A DNA stretch of 64,000 nt from a gamma proteobacterium HTCC2207. Its GTDB lineage: Bacteria; Pseudomonadota; Gammaproteobacteria; Pseudomonadales; Porticoccaceae. Made by a program: the position numbers and the translations under genes. The DNA is taken from the NCBI GenBank assembly GCA_000153445.1, contig CH672397.1, positions 478,930-542,929 of the forward strand, in the 5' to 3' direction. The notes beneath the pieces are model-generated. The model did not search any database. It was given only the letters and a program-made list of their open reading frames with translations, and was not told where the DNA came from. Position 1 is the stretch's first letter. Each line of letters begins with the position of its first letter. Below, in pieces: positions 45,717-54,358 of this stretch.

Positions 45717-47384
45717 ATGAGTGATATCGAAATAGCACGCAGTGCCACCAGCCAACCAATCGCTGAAATTGCCGCAAAGCTCCACATTCCCGATGCAGCA
45801 TTAATTCCCTACGGCAGAACCAAAGCCAAAATATGTCCGGATCATATTGCCTCGTTAAAAGATAAACCCGACGGCAAGTTGATTTTGGTTACCGCGATTA
45901 CCCCTACCCCTGCAGGCGAAGGTAAGACAACAACCTCCGTTGGCCTCACCGACGGACTCAACCGCATAGGTAAAAATGCACTGGTGTGCCTGCGTGAACC
46001 CAGCCTTGGCCCCTGCTTCGGGATGAAAGGCGGAGCCGCCGGTGGTGGCTATGCACAGGTGGTTCCCATGGAGGATATCAACCTGCACTTTACCGGCGAC
46101 TTTCACGCCATTGGCGCAGCACACAACTTGCTGTCGGCACTAATAGACAACCATATTCACTGGGGTAATAGTCTCGAAATTGATGCCCGACGGATCGTTT
46201 GGAAGCGCGTTGCCGATATGAATGACCGCGCCCTGCGCAGCATTAACTGTGGTTTGGGCGGCCCAGGAAATGGTTTCCCGCGCGAGGATGGCTACGACAT
46301 TACCGTGGCATCAGAGGTCATGGCGATCTTCTGCCTGGCCACGGACTTAGACGACCTCAAAGAGCGACTGAATAAAATTGTGGTTGCCTATACCCGCGAC
46401 CACCGACCCATTCATGCCAGTGAGATTTTGGGAACTGGCGCCATGAGCGTGCTGCTCAAGGATGCCCTTGCACCGAATTTGGTGCAGACTCTAGAGAACA
46501 ATCCCGCGATAATCCACGGCGGTCCGTTTGCCAATATAGCCCATGGTTGCAACTCGGTTATCGCCACCAAAGCGGGCCTTAAGATGGCCGACTATGTCGT
46601 CACCGAAGCAGGCTTTGGTGCCGACCTAGGGGCTGAAAAATTCTTTGATATTAAATGCCGTGCTGCAGGCTTGCATCCGGACGCCGCTGTTATTGTCGCC
46701 ACCACCCGCGCTTTGAAAATGCACGGCGGTGTCAGCAAAGACGATTTAGATAAAGAAGATCTGAGCGCCCTGGAAGAGGGTTGCTGCAATCTGGTTCGTC
46801 ATATTGAAAATGTAAAAGCCTTTGGCGTGCCAGTGGTTGTGGGTATCAATCGCTTCACCTCAGATACCGATGCAGAGATTGCCCTGATCAAGAAGATCGC
46901 CCTGGCTAATGGCGTTAAAGCCATAGACTGCACTCATTGGGCGGATGGTGGTGCTGGCACAGAGGAATTGGCCGAGGAAGTAGTTGCGCTTGTGGACTCT
47001 GGGCACGCTAACTTTGCCCCCTTATACCCAGATGACATGCCAATTTGGGATAAGGTTAAAACGGTCGCCACTAGGCTCTATAGAGCAGATGATATTATTG
47101 CCGATCAGAAAATTCGCGATCAGATTCAAAAGCTGCAGGACAGTGGCTATGGTCACTTCCCCGTCTGTATCGCCAAAACGCAGTACAGTTTTTCAACTGA
47201 CCCGACACTAAAGGGAGCGCCATCTAATCATGTTGTGGCCATTCGTGAGGTGAGGTTATCTGCTGGTGCTGGATTTATAGTAGTGGTTTGCGGAGACATT
47301 ATGACTATGCCGGGGCTACCCAGAGTGCCGGCGGCGAATCATATTGATATCAATGAAAATGGCGAGGTTGTGGGGCTTTTCTGA
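45717..47384 (+). CDS. fhs: Formate--tetrahydrofolate ligase
   Basis: 555 residues, full length. ATP-binding [11 protein letters not shown] at 63-73 and [24 protein letters not shown] are family signatures. Makes formyl-THF from formate, THF and ATP, or the reverse with ATP gain. Next to an operon that floods the cell with methylene-THF, the reverse direction (formate release) is plausible; the needed FolD is not in the window. ATG at 45717 with GGAG ten bases upstream. Confidence 0.97.
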   Translation: MSDIEIARSATSQPIAEIAAKLHIPDAALIPYGRTKAKICPDHIASLKDKPDGKLILVTAITPTPAGEGKTTTSVGLTDGLNRIGKNALVCLREPSLGPCFGMKGGAAGGGYAQVVPMEDINLHFTGDFHAIGAAHNLLSALIDNHIHWGNSLEIDARRIVWKRVADMNDRALRSINCGLGGPGNGFPREDGYDITVASEVMAIFCLATDLDDLKERLNKIVVAYTRDHRPIHASEILGTGAMSVLLKDALAPNLVQTLENNPAIIHGGPFANIAHGCNSVIATKAGLKMADYVVTEAGFGADLGAEKFFDIKCRAAGLHPDAAVIVATTRALKMHGGVSKDDLDKEDLSALEEGCCNLVRHIENVKAFGVPVVVGINRFTSDTDAEIALIKKIALANGVKAIDCTHWADGGAGTEELAEEVVALVDSGHANFAPLYPDDMPIWDKVKTVATRLYRADDIIADQKIRDQIQKLQDSGYGHFPVCIAKTQYSFSTDPTLKGAPSNHVVAIREVRLSAGAGFIVVVCGDIMTMPGLPRVPAANHIDINENGEVVGLF

Positions 47385-47391
47385 TTCGGTG

Positions 47392-47423
47392 CTAGGGCCG
47401 TTCTTAGTTAAGAATGGCCCTAG
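47392..47423 (+). terminator. 32-bp near-perfect palindrome after fhs
   Basis: CTAGGGCC-g-TTCTTA...TAAGAA-t-GGCCCTAG, beginning 8 bp after the fhs stop. Very stable, but no T run follows on either strand, so it is an atypical terminator or a 3'-end stabilising hairpin. The same TAGGGCC/GGCCCTA core recurs after the opp operon. Confidence 0.55.
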
Positions 47424-47465
47424 AATATGAAAACCGATAATCCATCTTGTGTTACCGAGAACCCT

Positions 47466-47553
47466 AACCTTTCATCTTGAACACTCCAATCTGTCATCTC
47501 GAACATCCCAACCTGTCATCTCGAACATCCCAACCTGTCATCTCGAACGAATG
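47466..47553. repeat. 22-bp tandem array containing tgtcatctcgaac
   Basis: Four copies start at 47466, 47488, 47510 and 47532 (consensus aacctgtcatctcgaacatccc). The word tgtcatctcgaac is also found in the repeats at 54291-54345, which points to one dispersed family. Confidence 0.9.
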
Positions 47554-47700
47554 TGACGGATCTCAGAAGCCTGCAAGGAGATCTCTCCTGATCTGCGCTC
47601 TGTCGAGATATCAAGATACGGGAATAGCTCGAATCCCCCAGGCTCAAAAAAGCTGAACCAAAGTATGTTTCAAGAAGAGATAGAGAAATAGAAAGAACAA

Positions 47701-47739
47701 GAGATAACTGGAGATAACTGGAGATAACTGGAGATAACT
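47701..47739. repeat. 10-bp tandem array (4 copies) next to ffs
   Basis: gagataactg repeated four times without gaps, directly beyond the 3' end of the SRP RNA gene. Confidence 0.9.
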
Positions 47740-47747
47740 AAAAGTAT

Positions 47748-47862
47748 GGCGGTGACCCTCACCAGCCACACCTCGGCACACAGCGTAACCACTACCGTTG
47801 CTCCCTTCCGGGCCTGGCGGGGTTCGCGGCTGGCTGTTGCGAGGGGACCAGTGAGGGCCACC
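47748..47862 (-). ncRNA. ffs: Signal recognition particle 4.5S RNA
   Basis: Read on the minus strand, the segment contains CCAGGCCCGGAAGGGAGCA, the conserved apical loop (GGAA tetraloop and symmetric loop) bound by Ffh. The ends pair as GGTGGCCCTCAC with GTGAGGGTCACC, giving the long hairpin of bacterial small SRP RNA of about 115 nt. A CTTTT run follows the 3' end. The exact ends are estimated from the terminal stem. A plus-strand ORF across this region is spurious. Confidence 0.95.
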
Positions 47863-47875
47863 ATTGAAGCGCGGG

Positions 47876-47904
47876 ATTATCAAGGGTTTGGCCTCCAAGT
47901 GCAA
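47876..47904 (-). promoter_or_regulatory. Sigma-70 promoter of ffs
   Basis: On the minus strand TTGCAC (47904-47899), a 17-bp spacer, then GATAAT (47881-47876). The -10 box lies 13 bp before the predicted RNA 5' end, so a short 5' leader that is processed off, as in E. coli, is expected. Confidence 0.7.
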
Positions 47905-48065
47905 CAGCTCATCAAGCAAAAAATGCCTTATTGGCAGATAAAAATGGGTCCACCCAGAATCAAAATAGCCCACCAATAGATCACTTTTATTGTGGTTAAA
48001 TCTTATCGGTTCGGTAAACTACAGGCAGATCCCAGTGACAAAACCCTAAAAACGGATTTCCAACA

Positions 48066-49778
48066 ATGAGTCATTCCTCAGCAACGACACCCACCCAACC
48101 CAACTGTGGAAATAACCCATCTTTTAGACCCAATCCAATCAAACCACTGACTCCACTCTTACTACTCGCCCTGCTAACATTACTCACCAGCTGCGGCGGT
48201 GGCGAAAACAATGTCAGCAGCGGCAATCGCAGTGGTACCCTGCACTGGGGCAACGGCACAGAACCACAGAGCCTCGACCCCCATATAGCCACCGGCGTCC
48301 CCGAGCATAAAATTATCGTCGCGCTGATGGAAGGCCTAGTGCTCAAAGACAGCAAAACCCTAGAACCGCGACCTGGTGTTGCCACCTCATGGGATATCAG
48401 TGACGACGGTCGAGTCTATACGTTTTACCTGCGCAAAGACGCCCGCTGGTCTAACGGCGATCCACACAACGCCCATGATTATGTCTGGTCATGGTGGCGC
48501 GCACTGCAACCAGCACTGGGCAACTTATACGCCTATATGTACTTCCCCATAGCCAATGCTAAAGAATATTACGAAGGGCAAATCAGCGACTTCGAACAGG
48601 TCGGCGTCAAAGCCCTAGATGACCATACCCTACAAGTTACCCTCAACAACCCAACCCCCTACTTCCTGCAACTGCTCGATCACTACAGCCTCTATCCAGT
48701 GCATCGCGCCACCATCGAAAAATTTGGTGACGCCGACCAACGGGGCACTCGCTGGACCTATGAGGGCAACCTAGTGGGCAATGGTGCCTTTCAGCTGTCT
48801 GAATGGAAGATTAATCGCCGAGTGGTGGTGGAGCGCAATCCCCACTATTGGGATGCCGAGAGCATCAAGCTGAATAAAATTATCTTCTACCCCATCGAAA
48901 ACGCCGTCACCGTGGAACGTATGTTCCGCGCAGGGCAGTTGCACTACAGCGGGACAGTGCCCGCTGACAAAATCGCCACTTACAGAGAACGTAAGGATCC
49001 ATCCCTGCATATAGCGCCCTATCTTGGGGTCTACTTCTATCGCATTAATACACGCATACCCCAGCTGCAAGATAAGCGTGTGCGACGGGCTCTGGGCATG
49101 ACTATTGACCGCGACAAGATTAGCCAACGAATACTTAAAGGCGGACAGATCCCCGCCTACACCATCACGCCTCCAGGCACTATGGGCTATTACCCAAAGA
49201 GCGATTTAGCCTTTGACCCAGAGGCCGCCAGACAACTGCTGGCCGATGCCGGCTATCCCAATGGCGAAGGTTTTCCCGCCACAGAAATTCTCTATAACAC
49301 CAGCGAAGGTCACCGCAAGATTGCCGTTGCGATTCAGCAGATGTGGAAGAAGCACCTCAATATTGACGTCAAACTGCTCAACCAAGAGTGGAAGGTCTAT
49401 CTGAATAGCGTCACTAGCCTTGACTATGAAATCGGTCGCGCCGGCTGGATCGGTGATTATGTGGACCCCAATAACTTCCTCGATATGTTTCTCTGCAATG
49501 GCGGCAATAACCGCACCAGCTGGTGTAACCCAGAATATGACCAGCTGATCCTCAAAGCGGCACCGGAAGCTAAGACCCACGCTGAGCGACTGGCGATATT
49601 TGAGCGCGCTGAAACTATGTTGCTCGACGCTATGCCGGTGATCCCAATCTATATCTACACATCGAATAATTTGGTCAATGCTTCAGTAAAGAACTTTAAT
49701 GACAATATTCTCAATCAGCCGTCATTTAAAGAAATGTATCTCGAAGCCGGCCCAGCAGATGCAGGAGCAAAAAACTAA
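48066..49778 (+). CDS. oppA: Oligopeptide ABC transporter, substrate-binding lipoprotein
   Basis: 570 residues of the SBP_bac_5 family. The lipoprotein signal is unusual in having a long polar start (about 28 residues) before the hydrophobic core and the lipobox LTSC at 40-43; an internal start may be the real one. Text such as GTEPQSLDPHIATGVPE and YVWSWWRALQP resembles OppA of E. coli. Peptide uptake is the likely role. First gene of a four-gene operon with one-base TAATG overlaps. Confidence 0.9.
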   Translation: MSHSSATTPTQPNCGNNPSFRPNPIKPLTPLLLLALLTLLTSCGGGENNVSSGNRSGTLHWGNGTEPQSLDPHIATGVPEHKIIVALMEGLVLKDSKTLEPRPGVATSWDISDDGRVYTFYLRKDARWSNGDPHNAHDYVWSWWRALQPALGNLYAYMYFPIANAKEYYEGQISDFEQVGVKALDDHTLQVTLNNPTPYFLQLLDHYSLYPVHRATIEKFGDADQRGTRWTYEGNLVGNGAFQLSEWKINRRVVVERNPHYWDAESIKLNKIIFYPIENAVTVERMFRAGQLHYSGTVPADKIATYRERKDPSLHIAPYLGVYFYRINTRIPQLQDKRVRRALGMTIDRDKISQRILKGGQIPAYTITPPGTMGYYPKSDLAFDPEAARQLLADAGYPNGEGFPATEILYNTSEGHRKIAVAIQQMWKKHLNIDVKLLNQEWKVYLNSVTSLDYEIGRAGWIGDYVDPNNFLDMFLCNGGNNRTSWCNPEYDQLILKAAPEAKTHAERLAIFERAETMLLDAMPVIPIYIYTSNNLVNASVKNFNDNILNQPSFKEMYLEAGPADAGAKN

Positions 49779-50713
49779 TGTGGCGATTTGCCCTCAACCG
49801 TCTGCTCCAGGCCATTCCTGTTTTGCTAATCGTCATCAGCGCCACCTTTTTGCTGGTGCACTCTGCACCTGGCGGGCCCTTTTCAGCGGATAAAGCTGTG
49901 CCGCCAGAGGTGATTAAAGCGCTGGAAGCCCAATATAATCTCGACCAACCATTGTGGCAGCAATATATTAGCTACCTGGGTGATGTAGTGCAGGGTGATT
50001 TCGGCCCCTCATTTAAATACTCCGGACGCACAGTCAACGAACTGATTGCGGCGGGCATACCCGCCACCGCGGAACTCGCGCTCTATGCCATGTTGGTGGC
50101 GCTGATAATTGGCGTCAGTGCTGGCGTCGCCGCCGCCATGCGCCCCAACACCTTACAGGACTATGTGCCCATGTCAGCGGCCATGTTGGGTATCTGTATG
50201 CCCTCGTTCCTATTGGGGCCGCTATTGGTGTTGGTATTTGGTATTTACCTGGAATGGCTGCCGGTCTCCGGCTGGGGTGATATGCCCGGGGACAAAATTA
50301 TGCCGGCGATCACACTGGGCACCGGTTACGCTGCCTATATAGCGCGACTCTCTCGAGGCGGCATGCTCGAGGTGCTATCTCAGGACTATATTCGCACAGC
50401 CAGAGCCAAGGGCCTGTCGGAACCTGTGATTATCTTTAAGCACGCTATGCGCGGCGGTCTAATACCGGTAGTAGCCTTTTTAGGGCCAGCCTTTGCCGGC
50501 CTATTAGGCGGCTCCTTTGTGGTGGAAACCATTTTCCAGATTCCCGGACTCGGGCGTTTCTATGTGCAAGCTGCGTTTAATCGCGACTACACCATGATAT
50601 TGGGCATGACCATCTTCTTCGCCACGCTGATTATTCTGTTTAACCTGCTCTCAGATATGCTCGCCATTTGGCTCGACCCAAAACTGCGTCAGCAAGCTCG
50701 GGAGAATAACTAA
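49778..50713 (+). CDS. oppB: Oligopeptide ABC transporter permease
   Basis: 311 residues, six-helix permease of the OppB/DppB family. N-terminal RFALNRLLQAIPVLLIVISATF is typical; the EAA-like loop reads RTARAKGLSEPVIIFKHAMRGGLIP. Starts in the TAATG overlap with oppA. Confidence 0.94.
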   Translation: MWRFALNRLLQAIPVLLIVISATFLLVHSAPGGPFSADKAVPPEVIKALEAQYNLDQPLWQQYISYLGDVVQGDFGPSFKYSGRTVNELIAAGIPATAELALYAMLVALIIGVSAGVAAAMRPNTLQDYVPMSAAMLGICMPSFLLGPLLVLVFGIYLEWLPVSGWGDMPGDKIMPAITLGTGYAAYIARLSRGGMLEVLSQDYIRTARAKGLSEPVIIFKHAMRGGLIPVVAFLGPAFAGLLGGSFVVETIFQIPGLGRFYVQAAFNRDYTMILGMTIFFATLIILFNLLSDMLAIWLDPKLRQQARENN

Positions 50714-51627
50714 TGGAGCAGATTAGCCCTCAGCATCAGGAACAACAGGCGCAGCAAGAACAAAGAGCCCAGCAAGAAAAAGGTACCTCCCTCTGGAAAG
50801 ATGCCTGGATCAAACTGAGTAAAAATTATCTCGCTCTATTTGGCCTCAGTGTATTGGCCTTTCTCTGCATTGTCTCAATACTGACACCCTGGATTGCGCC
50901 CTATGGTTATGAAGAACAGAACCTGATGCTCGGCGCCACGGCTCCGTCCCTGCAACACTGGCTGGGTACGGATATCTTTGGCCGGGATATGCTTACACGG
51001 ATTATGTACGGTGGCCGCGTTTCCCTCACCGTTGGCTTTATTGCCACCGCAGTGGCCCTGATCATCGGCGTGCTCTGGGGCGCTATTGCGGGTTTTGTTG
51101 GCGGTCGTGTGGATGCAGTGATGATGCGCATAGTCGACATCATGTACGCCCTGCCCTTTATGATTTTTATTGTCCTGTTAATGGTCGTATTTGGGCGCAA
51201 TATTCTGTTGCTGTTCTTGGCCATTGGTGCCGTCGAATGGCTGACTATGGCGCGCATTGTCCGCAGTCAGGTGATGTCATTGCGCAAACAGGAGTTTGTT
51301 GAGGCGGCCCATTCTTTGGGACTCTCGCAATGGACCATTATTCGCCGCCATATTATTCCCAACACCCTGGGCCCAGTGCTTGTTTACACCACCCTAACCA
51401 TTCCCAGCGTGATGTTGTTAGAAGCCTTTCTGAGCTTTCTTGGGCTCGGTATTCAACCACCACAGAGCTCTTGGGGTCTGTTGATTAACTACGGTGTCGA
51501 GACCATGGAAGAATATCCCTGGCTGCTGATATTTCCTGGCGTGACACTGTCCCTAACGCTGTTTGCACTTAACTTTCTCGGCGATGGCCTGCGCGATGCC
51601 CTCGACCCCAGAACCTCAAAGGATTAA
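50713..51627 (+). CDS. oppC: Oligopeptide ABC transporter permease
   Basis: 304 residues of the OppC/DppC family, with a Gln/Glu-rich cytosolic N-terminus (about 25 residues, partly repetitive QQEQRAQQE), then six helices. HWLGTDIFGRDMLTR and the EAA loop VEAAHSLGLSQWTIIRRHIIPN are characteristic. Confidence 0.94.
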   Translation: MEQISPQHQEQQAQQEQRAQQEKGTSLWKDAWIKLSKNYLALFGLSVLAFLCIVSILTPWIAPYGYEEQNLMLGATAPSLQHWLGTDIFGRDMLTRIMYGGRVSLTVGFIATAVALIIGVLWGAIAGFVGGRVDAVMMRIVDIMYALPFMIFIVLLMVVFGRNILLLFLAIGAVEWLTMARIVRSQVMSLRKQEFVEAAHSLGLSQWTIIRRHIIPNTLGPVLVYTTLTIPSVMLLEAFLSFLGLGIQPPQSSWGLLINYGVETMEEYPWLLIFPGVTLSLTLFALNFLGDGLRDALDPRTSKD

Positions 51628-53270
51628 TGGATATGGCATTACTTGAGGTAGAGGGACTTAGCATTTATTTCCACAGCAGAAATGGTGTGGTGAAAGCCGT
51701 GGACAATGTCAGCTTTAGTGTTGATGCAGGCGAGACTCTGGCAATTGTCGGGGAGTCCGGATCCGGTAAATCGGTTACCTGTTACAGCCTGCTCGACCTG
51801 CTGCCAAAACCGCCAGCCAAAATCGAAGCAGGCACTGCGCTATTTGATGGTATTGATCTACTGAGTTGCGATGCTGCGCAAATGCGACGTTTTCGCAGCA
51901 ATGATATTGCGATGATTTTCCAAGATCCTATGACCTCGCTAAATCCCTTTATCAGTATTGGTGAGCAGCTTATTGAACCGCTGATCTACAACGAGGATAA
52001 AAGTCGCCGTCAGAGCCGCTCAGATGCTCGTCTGCGGGCGATAGAGCTGCTCAACGAAGTAGGTATTACCGACTCTGAGCAGCGCTTTGATTGCTTTCCC
52101 CATGAGTTTTCAGGCGGCATGCGCCAGCGGGTAATGATTGCCATGGCACTGATCAATGAACCGCGCCTACTAATCTGTGACGAGCCGACCACGGCGCTAG
52201 ATGTCACCATTCAGGCGCAAATCCTAGCATTGATTAAAACCCTGCAGCAGAAGCGCGATGTCGCGGTAATCTTTATCAGCCATGACCTAGGTGTGGTTGC
52301 TGGTATTGCCGATAAAGTGGTGGTGATGTGCGAGGGCACAGTGCGCGAAGCTAACGATGCCGAAGGTATTTTTTATCGCACCGAAGATGATTACACCAAG
52401 AAATTATTAGCCGCAATTCCAGAGGGTGCCAAGCTTCTGCCCAATCGCGCCCAAGCCAATCAATCAATGCTTCGGGTCGAAAACCTCAAGACCTATTTCC
52501 GTGATTACAGCAAGACACCGGCTGGTGATATCAAAGCTGTAGATGGTGTCTCTCTGGAGATTCAACGGGGCGAGATTCTCGGTCTGGTGGGTGAGTCAGG
52601 GTCTGGAAAATCCACATTGGGGCGCTCGATTTTACAGTTGGCGCCGATTACAGCAGGGTCAATCTACTTTGATGGCACCGAGCTCAATACACTCAGCGCC
52701 GCAAAACTCGTGCCTTGGCGACGCAAGATGCAGATGATTTTTCAAGACCCCTATGCATCCCTAAACCCGCGTATGACTGTCTACCAAACACTGGCTGAGC
52801 CCCTGCTTTATCACGGCCTCGCCAATGCTCGGAATATTGACCAGCAAGTCCAGCAATTGATGGATGATGTAGGTCTGGCGCGGAGCAGTATGCGCAAGTA
52901 TCCCCATGAGTTTTCCGGCGGTCAGCGTCAGCGCATTGCCATTGGCCGCGCCATCGCCACTAAACCGGAATTAATTATTGCCGATGAGCCAGTCTCGGCT
53001 CTCGACGTGACTATTCAAGCGCAGATTCTCGATCTGATCCTTAATCTCGTGGACAAGCATAATTTGACCATGATGTTTATTTCTCACGACCTCTCAGTGG
53101 TGCGTTATATCTCTGACCGCGTGACGGTGATGAATAAGGGTGTGATTATCGAGACAGGAAACACCGAGACACTGTGGAAAAACCCGCAACAGCAGTACAC
53201 CAAAGATCTTCTGGCGGCGATCCCAATAGCCGACCCAAGATCTGAGCGCCTGCGTTCATCTAACCTTTAG
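51627..53270 (+). CDS. Fused dual ABC ATPase for oligopeptide uptake (OppD-OppF)
   Basis: 547 residues containing two complete ATPase domains. First: Walker A GESGSGKS 42-49, signature FSGGMRQRV at about 161, DEPTTALDVT. Second: Walker A GESGSGKS 322-329, signature FSGGQRQRI at about 429, DEPVSALDVT. It replaces the separate OppD and OppF, as in YejF. ATG at 51627 overlapping the oppC stop. Confidence 0.95.
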   Translation: MDMALLEVEGLSIYFHSRNGVVKAVDNVSFSVDAGETLAIVGESGSGKSVTCYSLLDLLPKPPAKIEAGTALFDGIDLLSCDAAQMRRFRSNDIAMIFQDPMTSLNPFISIGEQLIEPLIYNEDKSRRQSRSDARLRAIELLNEVGITDSEQRFDCFPHEFSGGMRQRVMIAMALINEPRLLICDEPTTALDVTIQAQILALIKTLQQKRDVAVIFISHDLGVVAGIADKVVVMCEGTVREANDAEGIFYRTEDDYTKKLLAAIPEGAKLLPNRAQANQSMLRVENLKTYFRDYSKTPAGDIKAVDGVSLEIQRGEILGLVGESGSGKSTLGRSILQLAPITAGSIYFDGTELNTLSAAKLVPWRRKMQMIFQDPYASLNPRMTVYQTLAEPLLYHGLANARNIDQQVQQLMDDVGLARSSMRKYPHEFSGGQRQRIAIGRAIATKPELIIADEPVSALDVTIQAQILDLILNLVDKHNLTMMFISHDLSVVRYISDRVTVMNKGVIIETGNTETLWKNPQQQYTKDLLAAIPIADPRSERLRSSNL

Positions 53271-53271
53271 G

Positions 53272-53292
53272 TAGGGCCTAAGTTGGGCCCTA
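53272..53292 (+). terminator. GC-rich hairpin after the opp operon
   Basis: TAGGGCC-7 nt-GGCCCTA starts 2 bp after the stop codon of the fused ATPase gene. No T run. It shares its stem sequence with the palindrome after fhs. Confidence 0.5.
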
Positions 53293-53344
53293 GGATATAC
53301 TTTACTATTTGCCTTAAATAATAATTTCAATAAAGAGCCCCGAT

Positions 53345-54100
53345 ATGTCAGATAAGCCAGACCTTATTCAATCCCATTATGCCGACGGCATTCTCTCCAT
53401 CAGCATTAATCGTCCGGACAAGAAGAATGCCCTAACGTCCGATATGTATGCTCAGTTGGCTGACCTATTCGATCATCGTGCCACTCAGGAAGACGTCAAT
53501 GTAGTGGTATTTTCCGGCGGTAAGGATTTTTCAGCGGGTAATGATCTGGAGGATTTTCTCGCCCGGCCACCGAGCAGTGAGCCCGGTGCAACAGCGCCAG
53601 TGTGGGAGTTTATGCGTGCCCTATCCACTTGCCCGGTGCCCGTTATAGCTGCAGTGGATGGTTTTGCCGTGGGTATAGGCACGACCCTCTTACTGCACTG
53701 TGAATTTGTCTATTCAACACCCAAGACCGTATTTATGCTGCCATTTATTAACTTGGCAGCGGTACCGGAGTTCGGTTCTTCAATGTTAATGCCGTTGCGC
53801 TGTGGTTACGTTAAAGCTGCTGAAATGTTGCTCTTGGGCGATCGCTTTGATTCGGCGACTGCACTGCAATACAACCTGATTAATCAAATTTGTAGCAGTG
53901 ATAATCTGATGCCCTGCGCCATGGCGACGGCAGCCAAACTGGCGGGTAAATCTCGGCAAGCTCTAGTGCAGAGCAAAGCGCTGATGCGCAGAGATATGGA
54001 ACCTTTGGCTGAGCGTATTAGTATTGAATCTGAAGAATTTTCTAAGCGTGTTGCGTCGCCGGAAGCCAAGGCGGCTATATCGGCGCTTTTGAAGCGTTAA
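53345..54100 (+). CDS. Enoyl-CoA hydratase/isomerase family protein
   Basis: 251 residues, crotonase fold. The oxyanion-hole segments VVVFSGGKDFSAGNDLEDF and AVDGFAVGIGTTLLLHCEFVYS are clear. Substrate not determinable: many such proteins of 250 residues act on medium- or short-chain enoyl-CoA. ATG at 53345. Stands alone between the opp operon and a repeat region. Confidence 0.9.
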   Translation: MSDKPDLIQSHYADGILSISINRPDKKNALTSDMYAQLADLFDHRATQEDVNVVVFSGGKDFSAGNDLEDFLARPPSSEPGATAPVWEFMRALSTCPVPVIAAVDGFAVGIGTTLLLHCEFVYSTPKTVFMLPFINLAAVPEFGSSMLMPLRCGYVKAAEMLLLGDRFDSATALQYNLINQICSSDNLMPCAMATAAKLAGKSRQALVQSKALMRRDMEPLAERISIESEEFSKRVASPEAKAAISALLKR

Positions 54101-54109
54101 ACGAAACGG

Positions 54110-54358
54110 GCATTCTGAGCGCAGCCGCAGGATCTTGTGACGACCGAACTAGATCCCTCGTCGCTTCGCTCTGTCGGGATGACAAATTGGGTGCTCTGTC
54201 GGGATGAAAAATTGGATGCTCTGTCGGGAAGACAGATTAGGGGCGCTGCCGAGATAGTTAACCCCACGTCTTAAGGAGCACAACTTGTAATCTCGAACCA
54301 CACCGCTGACCTATCGAACCACACCGCTGTCATCTCGAACGCAGCGAGATCTCAAAAG
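54110..54358. repeat. Composite repeat region with 25-bp and 21-bp tandem arrays
   Basis: Three copies of a 25-bp unit (gctctgtcgggatgacaaattgg plus 2 bp) start at 54168, 54193 and 54218. Three copies of a 21-bp unit beginning tctcgaaccacaccgct start at 54291, 54312 and 54333. The last copy continues into gcagcgagatctc and reaches the msrA stop. The two arrays carry the same core in opposite orientation (gtcgggatgac / gtcatctcgaac). Confidence 0.85.

Larger units (their letters stand above)
47424..47747. other. Repeat-filled intergenic stretch between fhs and ffs
   Basis: No gene is seen. From left to right it contains the 22-bp array (47466-47553), a segment with gatctctcctgatc and ctgtcgagat belonging to the same repeat family (to about 47610), and the 10-bp array next to ffs (47701-47739). 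Confidence 0.6.

Noticed and set aside
47466-47553. Regular 22-bp repeats resembling a CRISPR array
   Set aside because: The copies are head to tail with no unique spacers between them and no cas genes are nearby; the same holds for the arrays at 14064, 14198 and 54168.
47746-47979. 77-codon plus-strand ORF
   Set aside because: It lies across the SRP RNA gene, whose conserved loop and terminal stem are unmistakable on the other strand.
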